Assembly: GCA_965200525.1 (NCBI GenBank)
Contig: OZ241368.1
Span: 5,208,001-5,272,000 of the forward strand
Length of the DNA: 64,000 nucleotides
From: JANNPJ01 sp965200525
Lineage (GTDB): Bacteria > Actinomycetota > Actinomycetes > Actinomycetales > Kineosporiaceae
Reading direction: 5' to 3'
Below, in pieces: positions 48,497 through 56,974 of the stretch (position 1 is the stretch's first letter; each line of letters opens with the position of its first letter). The notes beneath the pieces are model-generated. The model saw only the letters and a program-made list of their open reading frames with translations, was not told the origin of the DNA and did not search any database. The position numbers and the translations under genes are program-made.

Positions 48497-51238
48497 TCAG
48501 GCGTCGCCGCCGGCCGTGCCGGTGGTTCCGGCCCGGACGTCGAGCAGCTGGTACTTCTCGACCGCCTGCTGCGGTACACCGGCCGGGATCTCCCCACGGC
48601 CGGCGAGCAGCTCCAGGGCTCGGATCGCGACCGACGGCCCGTCGATCCCGAAGAACCGGCGGGTGGCCGGCCGGGTGTCGGACAGACCGAAGCCGTCGGC
48701 GCCGAGGGAGACGAACTCCTGCGGCACCCACTGGCGGATCTGGTCCGGGACGGCCCGCATGTAGTCCGTCACCGCGACCACCGGGCCGGGGGCGCCGGCC
48801 AGGGCCGAGGTGACGAACGGCGTCCGCTTCTCCTGCTCCGGGTGCCGGAACGCGTCGTCGTCGGCGGCCATCGCGTCGCGGCGCAGTTCGGTCCAGCTGG
48901 TGACGCTCCAGACGTCGGCCTGGACGCCCCAGTCCTCGGCCAGCAGCGTCTGGGCCTCCAGGGCCCACGGCACGGCTACGCCCGAGGCCAGCAGCTGGGC
49001 CTTGGGGCCCTCGCTGCCCGCTGCGGCGGGGGCCAGCTTGTAGATGCCCTTCAGCACGCCCTCGACGTCGAGGTCGTCCGGCTCCTTGGGCATCACCATC
49101 GGCTCGTTGTAGACGGTGAGGTAGTAGAAGACGTCCTCCGGGCTCTCGCCGTACATCCGGCGCAGCCCGTCCCGCATTATGTGGCCGATCTCGTACGCGT
49201 AGGCCGGGTCGTAGATCACCGCCGCCGGGTTGGTCGAGGCCAGCAGCGGGGAGTGCCCGTCGGCGTGCTGCAGGCCCTCTCCGGTCAGCGTGGTCCGCCC
49301 GGCGGTGGCCCCGATCAGGAAGCCCCGGCTCATCTGGTCGGCGGCGGCCCAGAGGCCGTCCCCGGTCCGCTGGAAGCCGAACATCGAGTAGAAGATGTAG
49401 ATCGGCACCATCGGCTCGCCGTGCGTCGCGTACGACGTGCCGGCCGCGGTGAACGCCGCCACCGACCCGGCCTCGTTGATCCCGACGTGCAGGATCTGGC
49501 CGCTGGTCGACTCGGTGTAGGTGAGCATCAGCTCCCGGTCGACCGAGGTGTATTGCTGGCCGTGCGGGTTGTAGATCTTCGCCGTCGGGAAGAACGAGTC
49601 CATCCCGAAGGTTCGGGCCTCGTCCGGGATGATCGGCACCACCCGCGGGCCGAAGTCCTTGTCCCGCATCAGGTCGCGCAGGATCCGGACGAAGGCCATG
49701 GTGGTGGCGATCTGCTGCTTGCCCGAACCGCGCTTGGCGCCGGAGTAGGCGCTGTCGTCCGGCAGCTTGAGCGCGCCCGCGCTGACCCGGCGCTCGGGCA
49801 GCGAACCGCCAAGCTTGCGCCGGCGGTCACGGACGTACTGGACCGTCTCGTCGTCCTCGCCGGGGTGGTAGTACGGCGGCAGGTACGGGTTGGCCTCGAG
49901 CTGCTCGTCGGTGATCGGGATGCGCAGGCTGTCCCGGAACACCTTGAGGTCGCTCAGGGTGAGCTTCTTCATCTGGTGCGTGGCGTTGCGCCCGGCGAAG
50001 TGCGTGCCCAGCCCGTAACCCTTGATCGTCTGTGCCAGGATCACGGTCGGCTGGCCGGTGTGCTCCATCGCCGCCCGGTAGGCCGCGAACACCTTGCGGT
50101 AATCGTGGCCACCCCGCTTGAGCTGCCAGATGTCGTCGTCCGACATCTTCTCGACCATCTTCAGGGTGCGCGGGTCGCGCCCGAAGAAGTGCTCCCGGAT
50201 GTACGCGCCGTCCTCGGCCCGGAAGGTCTGGTAGTCGCCATCGAGGGTGACGTTCATCAGGTTGACCAGCGTGTTGTCGCGGTCGGCGGCCAGCAGCGGG
50301 TCCCACTCCCGGCCCCAGACGACCTTGATCACGTTCCAGCCGGCGCCCCGGAAGTGCGCCTCCAGCTCCTGGATGATCTTGCCGTTGCCCCGGACCGGGC
50401 CGTCGAGCCGCTGCAGGTTGCAGTTGACCACGAAGGTCAGGTTGTCGAGCTCGTCGCCGGCGGCGACCTGGAGCAGGCCCCGGCTCTCCGGCTCGTCCAT
50501 CTCGCCGTCACCGAGGAACGCCCAGACGTGCTGCTGGGAGGTGTCCTTGATGCCCCGGCCCTGCAGGTACTTGTTGAACTGGGCCTGGTAGATGGCGTTC
50601 ATCGGGCCGAGGCCCATGGACACCGTCGGGAACTCCCAGAAGTCCGGCATCAGCCGGGGGTGCGGGTACGACGACAGGCCGCCGGCCGGGTGGGACTTCT
50701 CCTGGCGGAACCCGTCGAGCTGGTCGGCCGAGAGCCGGCCCTCCAGATAGGCCCGGGCGTACACGCCGGGCGAGGCGTGACCCTGGATGAAGATCTGATC
50801 GCCGCCACCGGGGTGGTCCTTGCCCCGGAAGAAGTGGTTGAAGCCGACTTCGTAAAGGGTCGCCGAGGAGGCGTAGGAGGAGATGTGACCGCCGACGCCG
50901 ATGTCCGGCCGCTGGGCCCGGTGCACCATGATCGCGGCGTTCCAGCGGATCCAGCGACGGGCCTCGCGCTCGGCCTCCTCATCGCCCGGGAACCAGGGCT
51001 CGGCCTCCGGCGGGATCGTGTTCACGTAATCCGTGGCGGTCAGGCTGGGGACGCCGACACCACGCTCCCGGGCTCGCTGAAGCAGGGAAAGCATCAGGTA
51101 CCGGGCCCGGTTGCGGCCCTGACCGTCGATCGCCGCGTCGAGCGAGGCGATCCATTCGGCGGTCTCGTCCGGGTCGATATCGGGCAGCCGGCTCGGCAGC
51201 CCGTTGAGGATCGGCCCTGCAGACTCGCGTCCGACCAC
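48497..51238 (-). CDS. aceE: Pyruvate dehydrogenase E1 component, homodimeric
   Basis: A 913-residue protein from GTG 51238 with AGGAGG 6 nt upstream. Full-length AceE: thiamine-diphosphate region with GDGEMDEPESRG and VNCNLQRLDGPVRGNGK, then DEARTFGMDSFF, EGLQHADGHSPL and AVTDYMRAVPDQI. It decarboxylates pyruvate and passes the acetyl group to the E2 lipoyl domain, supplying acetyl-CoA for the neighbouring fatty-acid genes. Single-chain E1 of this kind is standard in actinomycetes. Same gene position as Rv2241. Confidence 0.97.
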   Translation of the reverse strand: MVGRESAGPILNGLPSRLPDIDPDETAEWIASLDAAIDGQGRNRARYLMLSLLQRARERGVGVPSLTATDYVNTIPPEAEPWFPGDEEAEREARRWIRWNAAIMVHRAQRPDIGVGGHISSYASSATLYEVGFNHFFRGKDHPGGGDQIFIQGHASPGVYARAYLEGRLSADQLDGFRQEKSHPAGGLSSYPHPRLMPDFWEFPTVSMGLGPMNAIYQAQFNKYLQGRGIKDTSQQHVWAFLGDGEMDEPESRGLLQVAAGDELDNLTFVVNCNLQRLDGPVRGNGKIIQELEAHFRGAGWNVIKVVWGREWDPLLAADRDNTLVNLMNVTLDGDYQTFRAEDGAYIREHFFGRDPRTLKMVEKMSDDDIWQLKRGGHDYRKVFAAYRAAMEHTGQPTVILAQTIKGYGLGTHFAGRNATHQMKKLTLSDLKVFRDSLRIPITDEQLEANPYLPPYYHPGEDDETVQYVRDRRRKLGGSLPERRVSAGALKLPDDSAYSGAKRGSGKQQIATTMAFVRILRDLMRDKDFGPRVVPIIPDEARTFGMDSFFPTAKIYNPHGQQYTSVDRELMLTYTESTSGQILHVGINEAGSVAAFTAAGTSYATHGEPMVPIYIFYSMFGFQRTGDGLWAAADQMSRGFLIGATAGRTTLTGEGLQHADGHSPLLASTNPAAVIYDPAYAYEIGHIMRDGLRRMYGESPEDVFYYLTVYNEPMVMPKEPDDLDVEGVLKGIYKLAPAAAGSEGPKAQLLASGVAVPWALEAQTLLAEDWGVQADVWSVTSWTELRRDAMAADDDAFRHPEQEKRTPFVTSALAGAPGPVVAVTDYMRAVPDQIRQWVPQEFVSLGADGFGLSDTRPATRRFFGIDGPSVAIRALELLAGRGEIPAGVPQQAVEKYQLLDVRAGTTGTAGGDA

Positions 51239-51607
51239 GTCGGTCCTCCTGGATGTAGGACAAGGATGGGCTGGCTGTGGACGCCGAGCTGGATCGCAGC
51301 CCGGCACCACTCCTATCTTGACCCAATCTTGGACCGGCGCCGCGCCCAGGTCACATCTACTCATCAGTAACGAAATCCCCGGGCCCCGGCGGACCGCTCG
51401 TCCCGGAGTGTGACGGAAAGCCGACGCACGAGGTGACAGCCCAGTTGCGCAGCACAAGGGGGGTGCAGTCCACTAGCCTGACCGGCCAGGTGGTGGTTCC
51501 ATCATCGGTCGGTACCCGGAACGAGTCCGGGATCATCAGGGGCGGCCCGTCCAGGGCCGCAGGAGCGGCCTCGCGGACACGCGAAGGCCGCGGAGGAGGT
51601 CAGTGAG
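51239..51607. other. Divergent promoter region aceE / DUF3052
   Basis: About 370 nt without a gene. It contains the two ribosome sites (AGGAGG for aceE, GGAGGAGG at 51592-51599 for DUF3052), an AT-richer core around 51340-51380, ccactagcctgac at about 51472 as a possible rightward -10, and a small cccgga/tccggg inverted repeat near 51516-51532. Confidence 0.5.
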
Positions 51608-52036
51608 GTGGGCGCGACCGCGGAGCCCGCGGCTGAGCAGTCCATGGCCGGCAGGCTCGGGCTGAAGCCAGGTCAGGTCGTACAGGAGTTCGGGTACGAC
51701 GACGACGTGGACGACCAGCTGCGGATGGCTATCGAGACGCTGACGGGGAACGAACTCGCCGACGAGGACGGGCAGGACGTCGTCGACGCTGCGCTGTACT
51801 GGTGGCGGGACGGTGACGGAGACCTGGTCGACGCGCTGGTGGATGCGCTGACCAATCTGGCCGACGGCGGGGTGATCTGGCTGGTCACGCCCAAGGCGGG
51901 CCGGGACGGTCACGTGGAGCACAGCGAGATCGAGGAGGCGGCACCGACCGCCGGGCTGCACGCCACGAGCACCATCAGCGTGTGCCAGGACTGGACCGGT
52001 ACCCGACTGGCCACGCCGCGAAGCGGCCGCCGCTGA
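51608..52036 (+). CDS. DUF3052 family protein
   Basis: A 142-residue acidic protein from GTG 51608 with GGAGGAGG 8 nt upstream. Its body (LGLKPGQVVQEFGYDDDVDDQLR, GGVIWLVTPKAGRDGHVEHSEIEEAAPTAGL) is the actinobacterial DUF3052 family (Rv2239c-like), found between aceE and ahpE. Function unknown. The synteny is conserved across distant actinomycetes, suggesting a core role. Confidence 0.9.
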   Translation: MGATAEPAAEQSMAGRLGLKPGQVVQEFGYDDDVDDQLRMAIETLTGNELADEDGQDVVDAALYWWRDGDGDLVDALVDALTNLADGGVIWLVTPKAGRDGHVEHSEIEEAAPTAGLHATSTISVCQDWTGTRLATPRSGRR

Positions 52037-52202
52037 ACCGCGACCCGGCCGGTGACCGAGGGCTGGCACACTGGGAAGAGTCAGGGTGCCGGCAGGTTCT
52101 CGCGGTGTGCCCTCGGCGGGGCCGGATCATCGTCCGGGTACGTCGGGGGCGATGACGACGGCGTCGGCGCACGGTCGGCGGCAGCTCGACGGAAGGTTGG
52201 AG

Positions 52203-52661
52203 ATGGCCCTCGAGGTCGGTCAGGAAGCAGCAGACTTCGCCCTGAAGGACGAGCACGGTCAGCTGATCCGGCTGTCGGACTTCCGCGGCGAGAAGAACGT
52301 GGCCGTGGTGTTCTACCCGTCCGCGTTCTCCCGGACCTGCACCGGCGAGCTGTGCGAGCTGCGCGACAACCTCTCGATCTTCGAGGCCGACAACGTTCAG
52401 GTGCTGGCCGTGTCCTGCGACCCGGTGTTCGCCCTGCGGGCCTGGTCGGAGGACGAGAAGTACTCGTTCCCGCTGTTGTCCGACTTCTGGCCGCACGGCG
52501 GCGTGGCCCAGGAGTACGGCGTCTTCAACCAGACAACCGGCTCCGCCGTCCGGGCCAGTTTCCTGATCGACACCGACGGTCTGGTCCGCTGGAGCGTCGT
52601 CAACGGGATGGGTGAGGCCCGGCCGCTGGCCGCCTACCAGGAAGCGATCGCCGCGCTGTAG
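52203..52661 (+). CDS. ahpE: AhpE-like peroxiredoxin
   Basis: A 152-residue thioredoxin-fold peroxidase from ATG 52203 (GGAAGG upstream). Peroxidatic Cys46 sits in PSAFSRTCTGE; an additional Cys51 follows. It reduces peroxides and peroxynitrite, probably using mycoredoxin/mycothiol as the AhpE of mycobacteria does. Position next to DUF3052 and aceE equals Rv2238c-Rv2241. Cys51 is noteworthy because AhpE is normally one-cysteine. Confidence 0.9.
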   Translation: MALEVGQEAADFALKDEHGQLIRLSDFRGEKNVAVVFYPSAFSRTCTGELCELRDNLSIFEADNVQVLAVSCDPVFALRAWSEDEKYSFPLLSDFWPHGGVAQEYGVFNQTTGSAVRASFLIDTDGLVRWSVVNGMGEARPLAAYQEAIAAL

Positions 52662-52709
52662 TTCACGCTGAGAAGTTGACGCTGAGACCGCGGTCTCGGT
52701 GACGTCGAA

Positions 52710-52782
52710 GGGCCTGTAGCTCAGTTGGTAGAGCATCGCGTTTACACCGCGAGGGTCGTCGGTTCGAGACCGGCCGGGCCCA
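52710..52782 (+). tRNA. tRNA-Val (anticodon UAC)
   Basis: All four arms pair. The acceptor 52710-52716 pairs with 52775-52781 with one G-U, the D arm is GCTC/GAGC, the anticodon stem TCGCG/CGCGA encloses loop TTTACAC (anticodon TAC), and the T arm GTCGG/CCGGC encloses loop TTCGAGA. Discriminator A at 52782; the CCA end is not fully encoded. The preceding 50 nt carry ttgacgctgaga repeats and a possible promoter. Confidence 0.97.
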
Positions 52783-52935
52783 CCCTTCACCACCTCCGGA
52801 CGCCGCCGTGCTCACCGCTGTGGGTGCTGCCGTCCGGGTGATCCTGGCCGGCCGTGGATCACGGCGACCAGGGCCCGGCCGCCACGGCCCGGGTATCATG
52901 GTCGGCAACCGCCCGCGCAGGCGTAGGGAGATCAG

Positions 52936-53721
52936 GTGAACAGAGTGGACGCGTCGTCCCCGGCACTGCCCACTCCTCCCTGGCGCCGCACGGTCCGCCG
53001 CGAGGAGCCACCGCGCCGGCAGATCTCGCAGAACCTCATCCTGCAGACCACGCTGGAGCTGATCCAGGCCGAGGGGCTGGACGCGGTCAGCATCCGGCGG
53101 ATCGCCCAGGAGCTGAAGATCGGCCCGGCGACGATCTACGTGCACTTCGCCAACAAGGAGGAGCTGCTCGAGCTGGCTCTCGACGAGGTGCTCGGCGCGG
53201 TGAAGATCCCGGAGGCGGACCCGGCGCAGTGGTACCAGCAGCTGGCCGAGGTCGCTCGCTCGGCCTACCAGGAGCTGATCCGGTACGGCGACCTGTCCCG
53301 GGCCTCGCTCGGCCGGGTCTCGATGGGCCCGAACGCGCTGCGGCTGGCCGAGGGCCTGGTCGGGATCATGGTGAGCGGCGGGGCCCCGGTGCAGCTGGCC
53401 GCCTGGGCGAAGGACCGGCTACTGCTCTACGTGCACGCGGATGCCTACGAGGCCTCGCAGTTCCTCGGCCACGAGCGGTCCTTCGGCGCCGAAGGGGTGC
53501 GGACCTTCCTGGAGCAGGTGCGCGGGTACTACGCCGCCCTGCCGGCCGACGCATTCCCGCACCTGTCCCAGAACCCGGCCGCGATGGTGAACGGCTCCTG
53601 CGACGACCGGTTCGAGCTCGGTCTCGAGCTGCTGCTCGACGGCCTCGCGGCCCGGATCGGCCGGTCCGGCGCGACCGGAGGAACCGGCGCGCCGGGCCGG
53701 GTCAGGGGGACGGCGGGCTGA
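52936..53721 (+). CDS. TetR-family regulator
   Basis: A 261-residue protein from GTG 52936 with GGGAG 6 nt upstream. N-terminal helix-turn-helix (ILQTTLELIQAEGLDAVSIRRIAQELKIGPATIYVHFANKEEL) and a long C-terminal ligand domain of the TetR_C type found with drug-resistance genes. The basic N-terminal 30 residues precede the domain. It ends overlapping the convergent next gene by 20 nt. Likely regulates neighbours in the accessory block. Confidence 0.9.
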   Translation: MNRVDASSPALPTPPWRRTVRREEPPRRQISQNLILQTTLELIQAEGLDAVSIRRIAQELKIGPATIYVHFANKEELLELALDEVLGAVKIPEADPAQWYQQLAEVARSAYQELIRYGDLSRASLGRVSMGPNALRLAEGLVGIMVSGGAPVQLAAWAKDRLLLYVHADAYEASQFLGHERSFGAEGVRTFLEQVRGYYAALPADAFPHLSQNPAAMVNGSCDDRFELGLELLLDGLAARIGRSGATGGTGAPGRVRGTAG

Positions 53722-54553
53722 TCCGGCCGCGCCGGACGGCGACGTCGGTGACCGTCAGCCGCACGCCCTGCCCGTAAATCCGCTCGGTGAACAGCGCCAG
53801 TCCACAGGTGACCTGGTGCGGGTCGGCGACGGCCGGCTCCAGGCCGTTGTCCCGCAACGCGTAGCGGCTCTCCGGCAGCCGGTGCCCCAGCGCGTCCACC
53901 TGCAGCACCTCCTTGTCGCCGACCAGCCAGCGGACCGCCCCGGCCGACCGGTCGTAGCCGATGCTCAGGGTGTGCCGGTCGCCGGGGGAGCGGTCCAGAA
54001 CCGGTACGGCGTAAGAGAACCCGGCATAGCCCGTGCCTGGCCAGGCCAGTCGCTCGTAGACGGCGAACACGCATTCCTGGGTGGTGATGAAGTCGAAGAC
54101 CATCCCGGTCCGGCGGTCCATGCAGATCATCGCCGCGGCGCCGAGCCGCAGGTCGCGGCCGGGCTCGGGGACGGCCCCGCCGTAGGTGTGACGGTCCAGC
54201 CCGAACACCTCGACCCCGAGAGTCGCCGTCAAGGTGAGGTTTTCGCCCTTCGCCAGTGAGTAGCCCGGCATTCCCTCCGGGGTGTCCCGGTTGGCGAACA
54301 GCGCCCAGCGCAGGTGATCGCCCTCGGTCAGCGGGGCGTCCGGCCGGACGAAGGCCGGCTCGCCGGTCTCCGGATTCGTCCCGGAGGACGTCACCACCAG
54401 GCCTGCGGGTCCGGTCACGGCAAGGCCGTCCCCGTGCGGCAGGCCCGGCACCGGGCGCAACCGCCACGGATCCTCGGCCCTGCCGGCGGCCAGCCCGGCG
54501 GTGAAGTCGTCGGCCAGCAGCAGTTCCACGTCGGTAGCGGGATCGATGTCCAC
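53702..54553 (-). CDS. Hypothetical beta-rich protein (DUF6081-like)
   Basis: A 283-residue protein from GTG 54553, chosen for GAGGAGG 7 nt upstream. Alternating beta patterns and blocks such as LLLADDFTAGLAAG, PFVRPDAPLTEGDHLRWALFANRD, FDFITTQECVFAVYERLAWPG and VRWLVGDKEVLQVDALG suggest a concanavalin-like jelly roll. I associate it with a Streptomyces family of unknown function, with low certainty. No signal peptide, so a cytosolic sugar- or ligand-binding role is conceivable. Convergent overlap with the TetR gene. Confidence 0.7.
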   Translation of the reverse strand: MDIDPATDVELLLADDFTAGLAAGRAEDPWRLRPVPGLPHGDGLAVTGPAGLVVTSSGTNPETGEPAFVRPDAPLTEGDHLRWALFANRDTPEGMPGYSLAKGENLTLTATLGVEVFGLDRHTYGGAVPEPGRDLRLGAAAMICMDRRTGMVFDFITTQECVFAVYERLAWPGTGYAGFSYAVPVLDRSPGDRHTLSIGYDRSAGAVRWLVGDKEVLQVDALGHRLPESRYALRDNGLEPAVADPHQVTCGLALFTERIYGQGVRLTVTDVAVRRGRISPPSP

Positions 54554-54852
54554 GGGCGGGCCTCCTCGGCGTTCACCGGACGGGCGGTCGGTACTGCCGG
54601 GCCAGCGTCGCCGCCGGTCCTGGGGTGCGGCTGGACGCCGGCTCGGGTCCGGCTCGAGCATGGCCGGACCGCTCCACCGGGCCCGCTCCACCGGGCCCGC
54701 GCCATCGGGCTCGGTCCGGCGGGTTCGGTCCGGCGAGTTCGGTCCGGCGGGCTTTCGCCGGGCTCGCTGCGTCCGGCTCGCTCCACCCGGGTTCGAGTCG
54801 GGCGCCACCCCGGCTGCCTAGGTTTCCTGGAGTCCAGCTTCAGGAGGCACTC
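54554..54852. other. GC-rich divergent intergenic region with degenerate repeats
   Basis: About 300 nt with repeated ctccaccgggcccg and ggtccggcgggttc elements at about 54670-54765. Ribosome sites for both neighbours lie at the edges (GAGGAGG on the left, AGGAGG at 54842-54847 on the right). No gene or operator is clear. Confidence 0.5.
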
Positions 54853-55764
54853 ATGCACCGGCAGATCCGGCAGACGACCGAGACCATCGACCGCGGAGTG
54901 ACGGCGTTCCTGCAGGCCGACGGAGGCTGGTGCCTGAACAACGCCGGTGTCGTGGTGGGCCGCGAGCGAACGGTGGTGATCGACACCGCGGCGACCGTGA
55001 GCCGGGCCGAGCGGCTGCGGGACGTCGTCACCGGCCTGGGCCGCGGAACCCCGATCACCGTGGTCAACACCCACCACCACGGGGACCACTTCTTCGGCAA
55101 CTGCGTGTTCGGGCCGGAGGTGACCATCGTGGCGCACGAGCTGGCCCGGGCCGAGATGATCGAGACCGGCACCGGCCTGCAGAAGCTCTGGCCGGACGTC
55201 GACTGGGGCGAGATCGAGCTGCGCCTGCCGACCGTCACGTTCCCGGACCGGCTGACCCTGGACACCGGAGACTTCGCGGTCGAGCTGCACCACGTCGGGC
55301 CCGCGCACACCACGAACGACGTCGTGGCCTGGCTACCGGAACAGGGAGTGCTGTTCGCCGGGGACGTGATCTCGAACGGCGTCACCCCGTTCGCCCTGAT
55401 GGGCTCGATCCGGGGCTCGCTGGCCGCGGTCGAGCGGCTGCGGGCCTTTCCCGCCGAGCGGATCGTGCCGGGTCACGGGCCGGTCGGCGGCCCGGAACTG
55501 CTCGATGCCACGGTCGGATACCTGCGCTGGATCCAGCAGCTCGCGGCCGAGGGCCTGGCCGCCGGCCTCACGGTGCTGGAGCTGGCCCGGGAGAGCGACC
55601 TCGGTGAGTACGCCGAACTGGTGGACAGTGAGCGGCTGGTCGGGAACCTGGTCCGGGCCTACTCCGAGGCCCGCGGCGAGGCCCTCGGCGTCGAACTGGA
55701 CGTGGTTCGAGCGTTCCAGTTGATGGTGGAGTTTCACGGCGTCCTGCCGGCCTGCTTCGCGTGA
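54853..55764 (+). CDS. MBL-fold metallo-hydrolase (cyclase-like)
   Basis: A 303-residue protein with AGGAGG 5 nt before ATG 54853. Metal site THHHGDH (His74, His76, Asp78, His79), then VGPAHTTND, LFAGDVI and VPGHGPVG. Its length and the C-terminal helical extension fit the MBL proteins often annotated as cyclases in actinomycete biosynthesis clusters, but hydrolysis of an unknown ester or lactone is equally possible. It overlaps the convergent SARP gene by 31 nt at the 3' end. Confidence 0.82.
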   Translation: MHRQIRQTTETIDRGVTAFLQADGGWCLNNAGVVVGRERTVVIDTAATVSRAERLRDVVTGLGRGTPITVVNTHHHGDHFFGNCVFGPEVTIVAHELARAEMIETGTGLQKLWPDVDWGEIELRLPTVTFPDRLTLDTGDFAVELHHVGPAHTTNDVVAWLPEQGVLFAGDVISNGVTPFALMGSIRGSLAAVERLRAFPAERIVPGHGPVGGPELLDATVGYLRWIQQLAAEGLAAGLTVLELARESDLGEYAELVDSERLVGNLVRAYSEARGEALGVELDVVRAFQLMVEFHGVLPACFA

Positions 55765-56588
55765 GCCTGCGACCGCAGCCGCGGGTGGCCGGGCGCTGCC
55801 GGCAGCAGCGAGCACACGCCGTGCCGGTCCAGGCCGGGGTCGGCCAGCAGGATCGCCTGCCGCAATCGGGTGATGTTCGGCGAGGGGTCCAGGCCCAGCT
55901 CGTCGGCCAGGGCCGAGCGGAGATCGCCGAAGATGCTCAGCGCGTGCGAGCGCCGGCCCGAGCGGTACAGGGCGATCATGAAGTGTGCGTGAAGCCGCTC
56001 GTCGGTGGTGTGCTCGGCGGTGAGGCCGGCCAGTTCGCCGAGCAGCTCGTGGTGGCGGCCCAGCTGCAGGTCGGCCTCGACCCGGCGCTCCAGGACGGTC
56101 CGACGGGACTCCTCCAGCAGGGTGGCCTGGGCGGAGAGCCGGCTGCCGGTCTGCACATCGACGAAGGCCGGGCCGCGCCACAGGTCCAGGGCGGCCTGCA
56201 GCCGGATCCGCGCCTCGGCGAAGTTGCCGAGCTGGATCGCCTCGTATCCCTGAGCGGCCAGCCGCTCGTGCTCGGTCGCGTCGAACACGCCGTCACCCTG
56301 GTTGAGCAGGTAGCCGCCGGGTTCGGTGCGCAGCACCAGTTTGGCGTCGTCCTCGCAGGAGCAGGCCCGGATCATCCGGCGCAACTGCAGGATGTAGGTC
56401 TGGATGGTGGTGGTCGCGCTCGGCGGCGGCGAGTTCTCCCACAGTTCGGAGACGATCACGTCGATCGGGATGACCCGGCCCGAGTAGGCGGCCAGCAGGG
56501 CCAGCAGCGATCGTGGTTTGGCCGCGGACGGGACAATGCTCCGGCCGTCGCGGGTGGCCGTGAGTGGTCCGAGAACAGAAATATTCAT
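55734..56588 (-). CDS. SARP-family regulator (ActII-ORF4/AfsR N-terminal type)
   Basis: A 284-residue protein from ATG 56588. N-terminal OmpR-like winged helix starting MNISVLGPLTAT and continuing PSAAKPRSLLALLAAYSGRVIP, SELWENSPPPSATTTIQTYILQLRRMI, then the bacterial transcriptional activation domain (DATEHERLAAQGYEAIQ, WRGPAFVDVQ). The length and sequence resemble cluster-situated SARPs that switch on aromatic polyketide genes. It faces away from the monooxygenase gene, across a 386-nt AT-rich region. Confidence 0.92.
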   Translation of the reverse strand: MNISVLGPLTATRDGRSIVPSAAKPRSLLALLAAYSGRVIPIDVIVSELWENSPPPSATTTIQTYILQLRRMIRACSCEDDAKLVLRTEPGGYLLNQGDGVFDATEHERLAAQGYEAIQLGNFAEARIRLQAALDLWRGPAFVDVQTGSRLSAQATLLEESRRTVLERRVEADLQLGRHHELLGELAGLTAEHTTDERLHAHFMIALYRSGRRSHALSIFGDLRSALADELGLDPSPNITRLRQAILLADPGLDRHGVCSLLPAAPGHPRLRSQAHAKQAGRTP

Positions 56589-56974
56589 GGTTGCTTCTCT
56601 CAGTCGAATACGCGGAACGTCCGAATTGCTGATCCGGACCGGAACTGAGAAAGGCTCCCCCCGCCATTGTCGGAAAGCCTCCTGTCTGATTAGTCGTGAC
56701 CTGCTCCCCACAGGCCGAAAGGCGGGCCGGAACCTCGAGCCCGACTTCTGGACAAGATGCGGCCGTGAACCGTCGAAACCATATGCAATGTACCATTTGT
56801 CCAACAAATGCACGAGGGATGCACCTGCCGGATCACGGGTTGACCTTGTCGTCGTCGGCCCCGAGGTTGTTGCCGGCGCAATGAGGCGGGCCGTACCCGA
56901 AGGTTCGGCCCGCCTCATTCGTACCCACAGCATTTGGCTCGGGAATACCGATTGCCGGGACATTCCGGCGGTGA
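56589..56974. other. AT-rich intergenic region upstream of the SARP gene
   Basis: About 385 nt, noticeably lower in GC than the window, especially 56775-56820 (tatgcaatgtaccatttgtcc). It holds a catttg/caaatg inverted repeat at about 56793-56809 and, on the right, the terminator of the monooxygenase gene. Heptamer repeats of the SARP type are not obvious. Promoter of the SARP gene is expected here. Confidence 0.55.
56880..56919 (-). terminator. Terminator of the flavin monooxygenase gene
   Basis: Perfect 14-bp stem, 56880-56893 with 56906-56919, with an inner acc/ggt pairing in the loop. It lies about 55 nt downstream of the monooxygenase stop on the minus strand. Confidence 0.8.
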
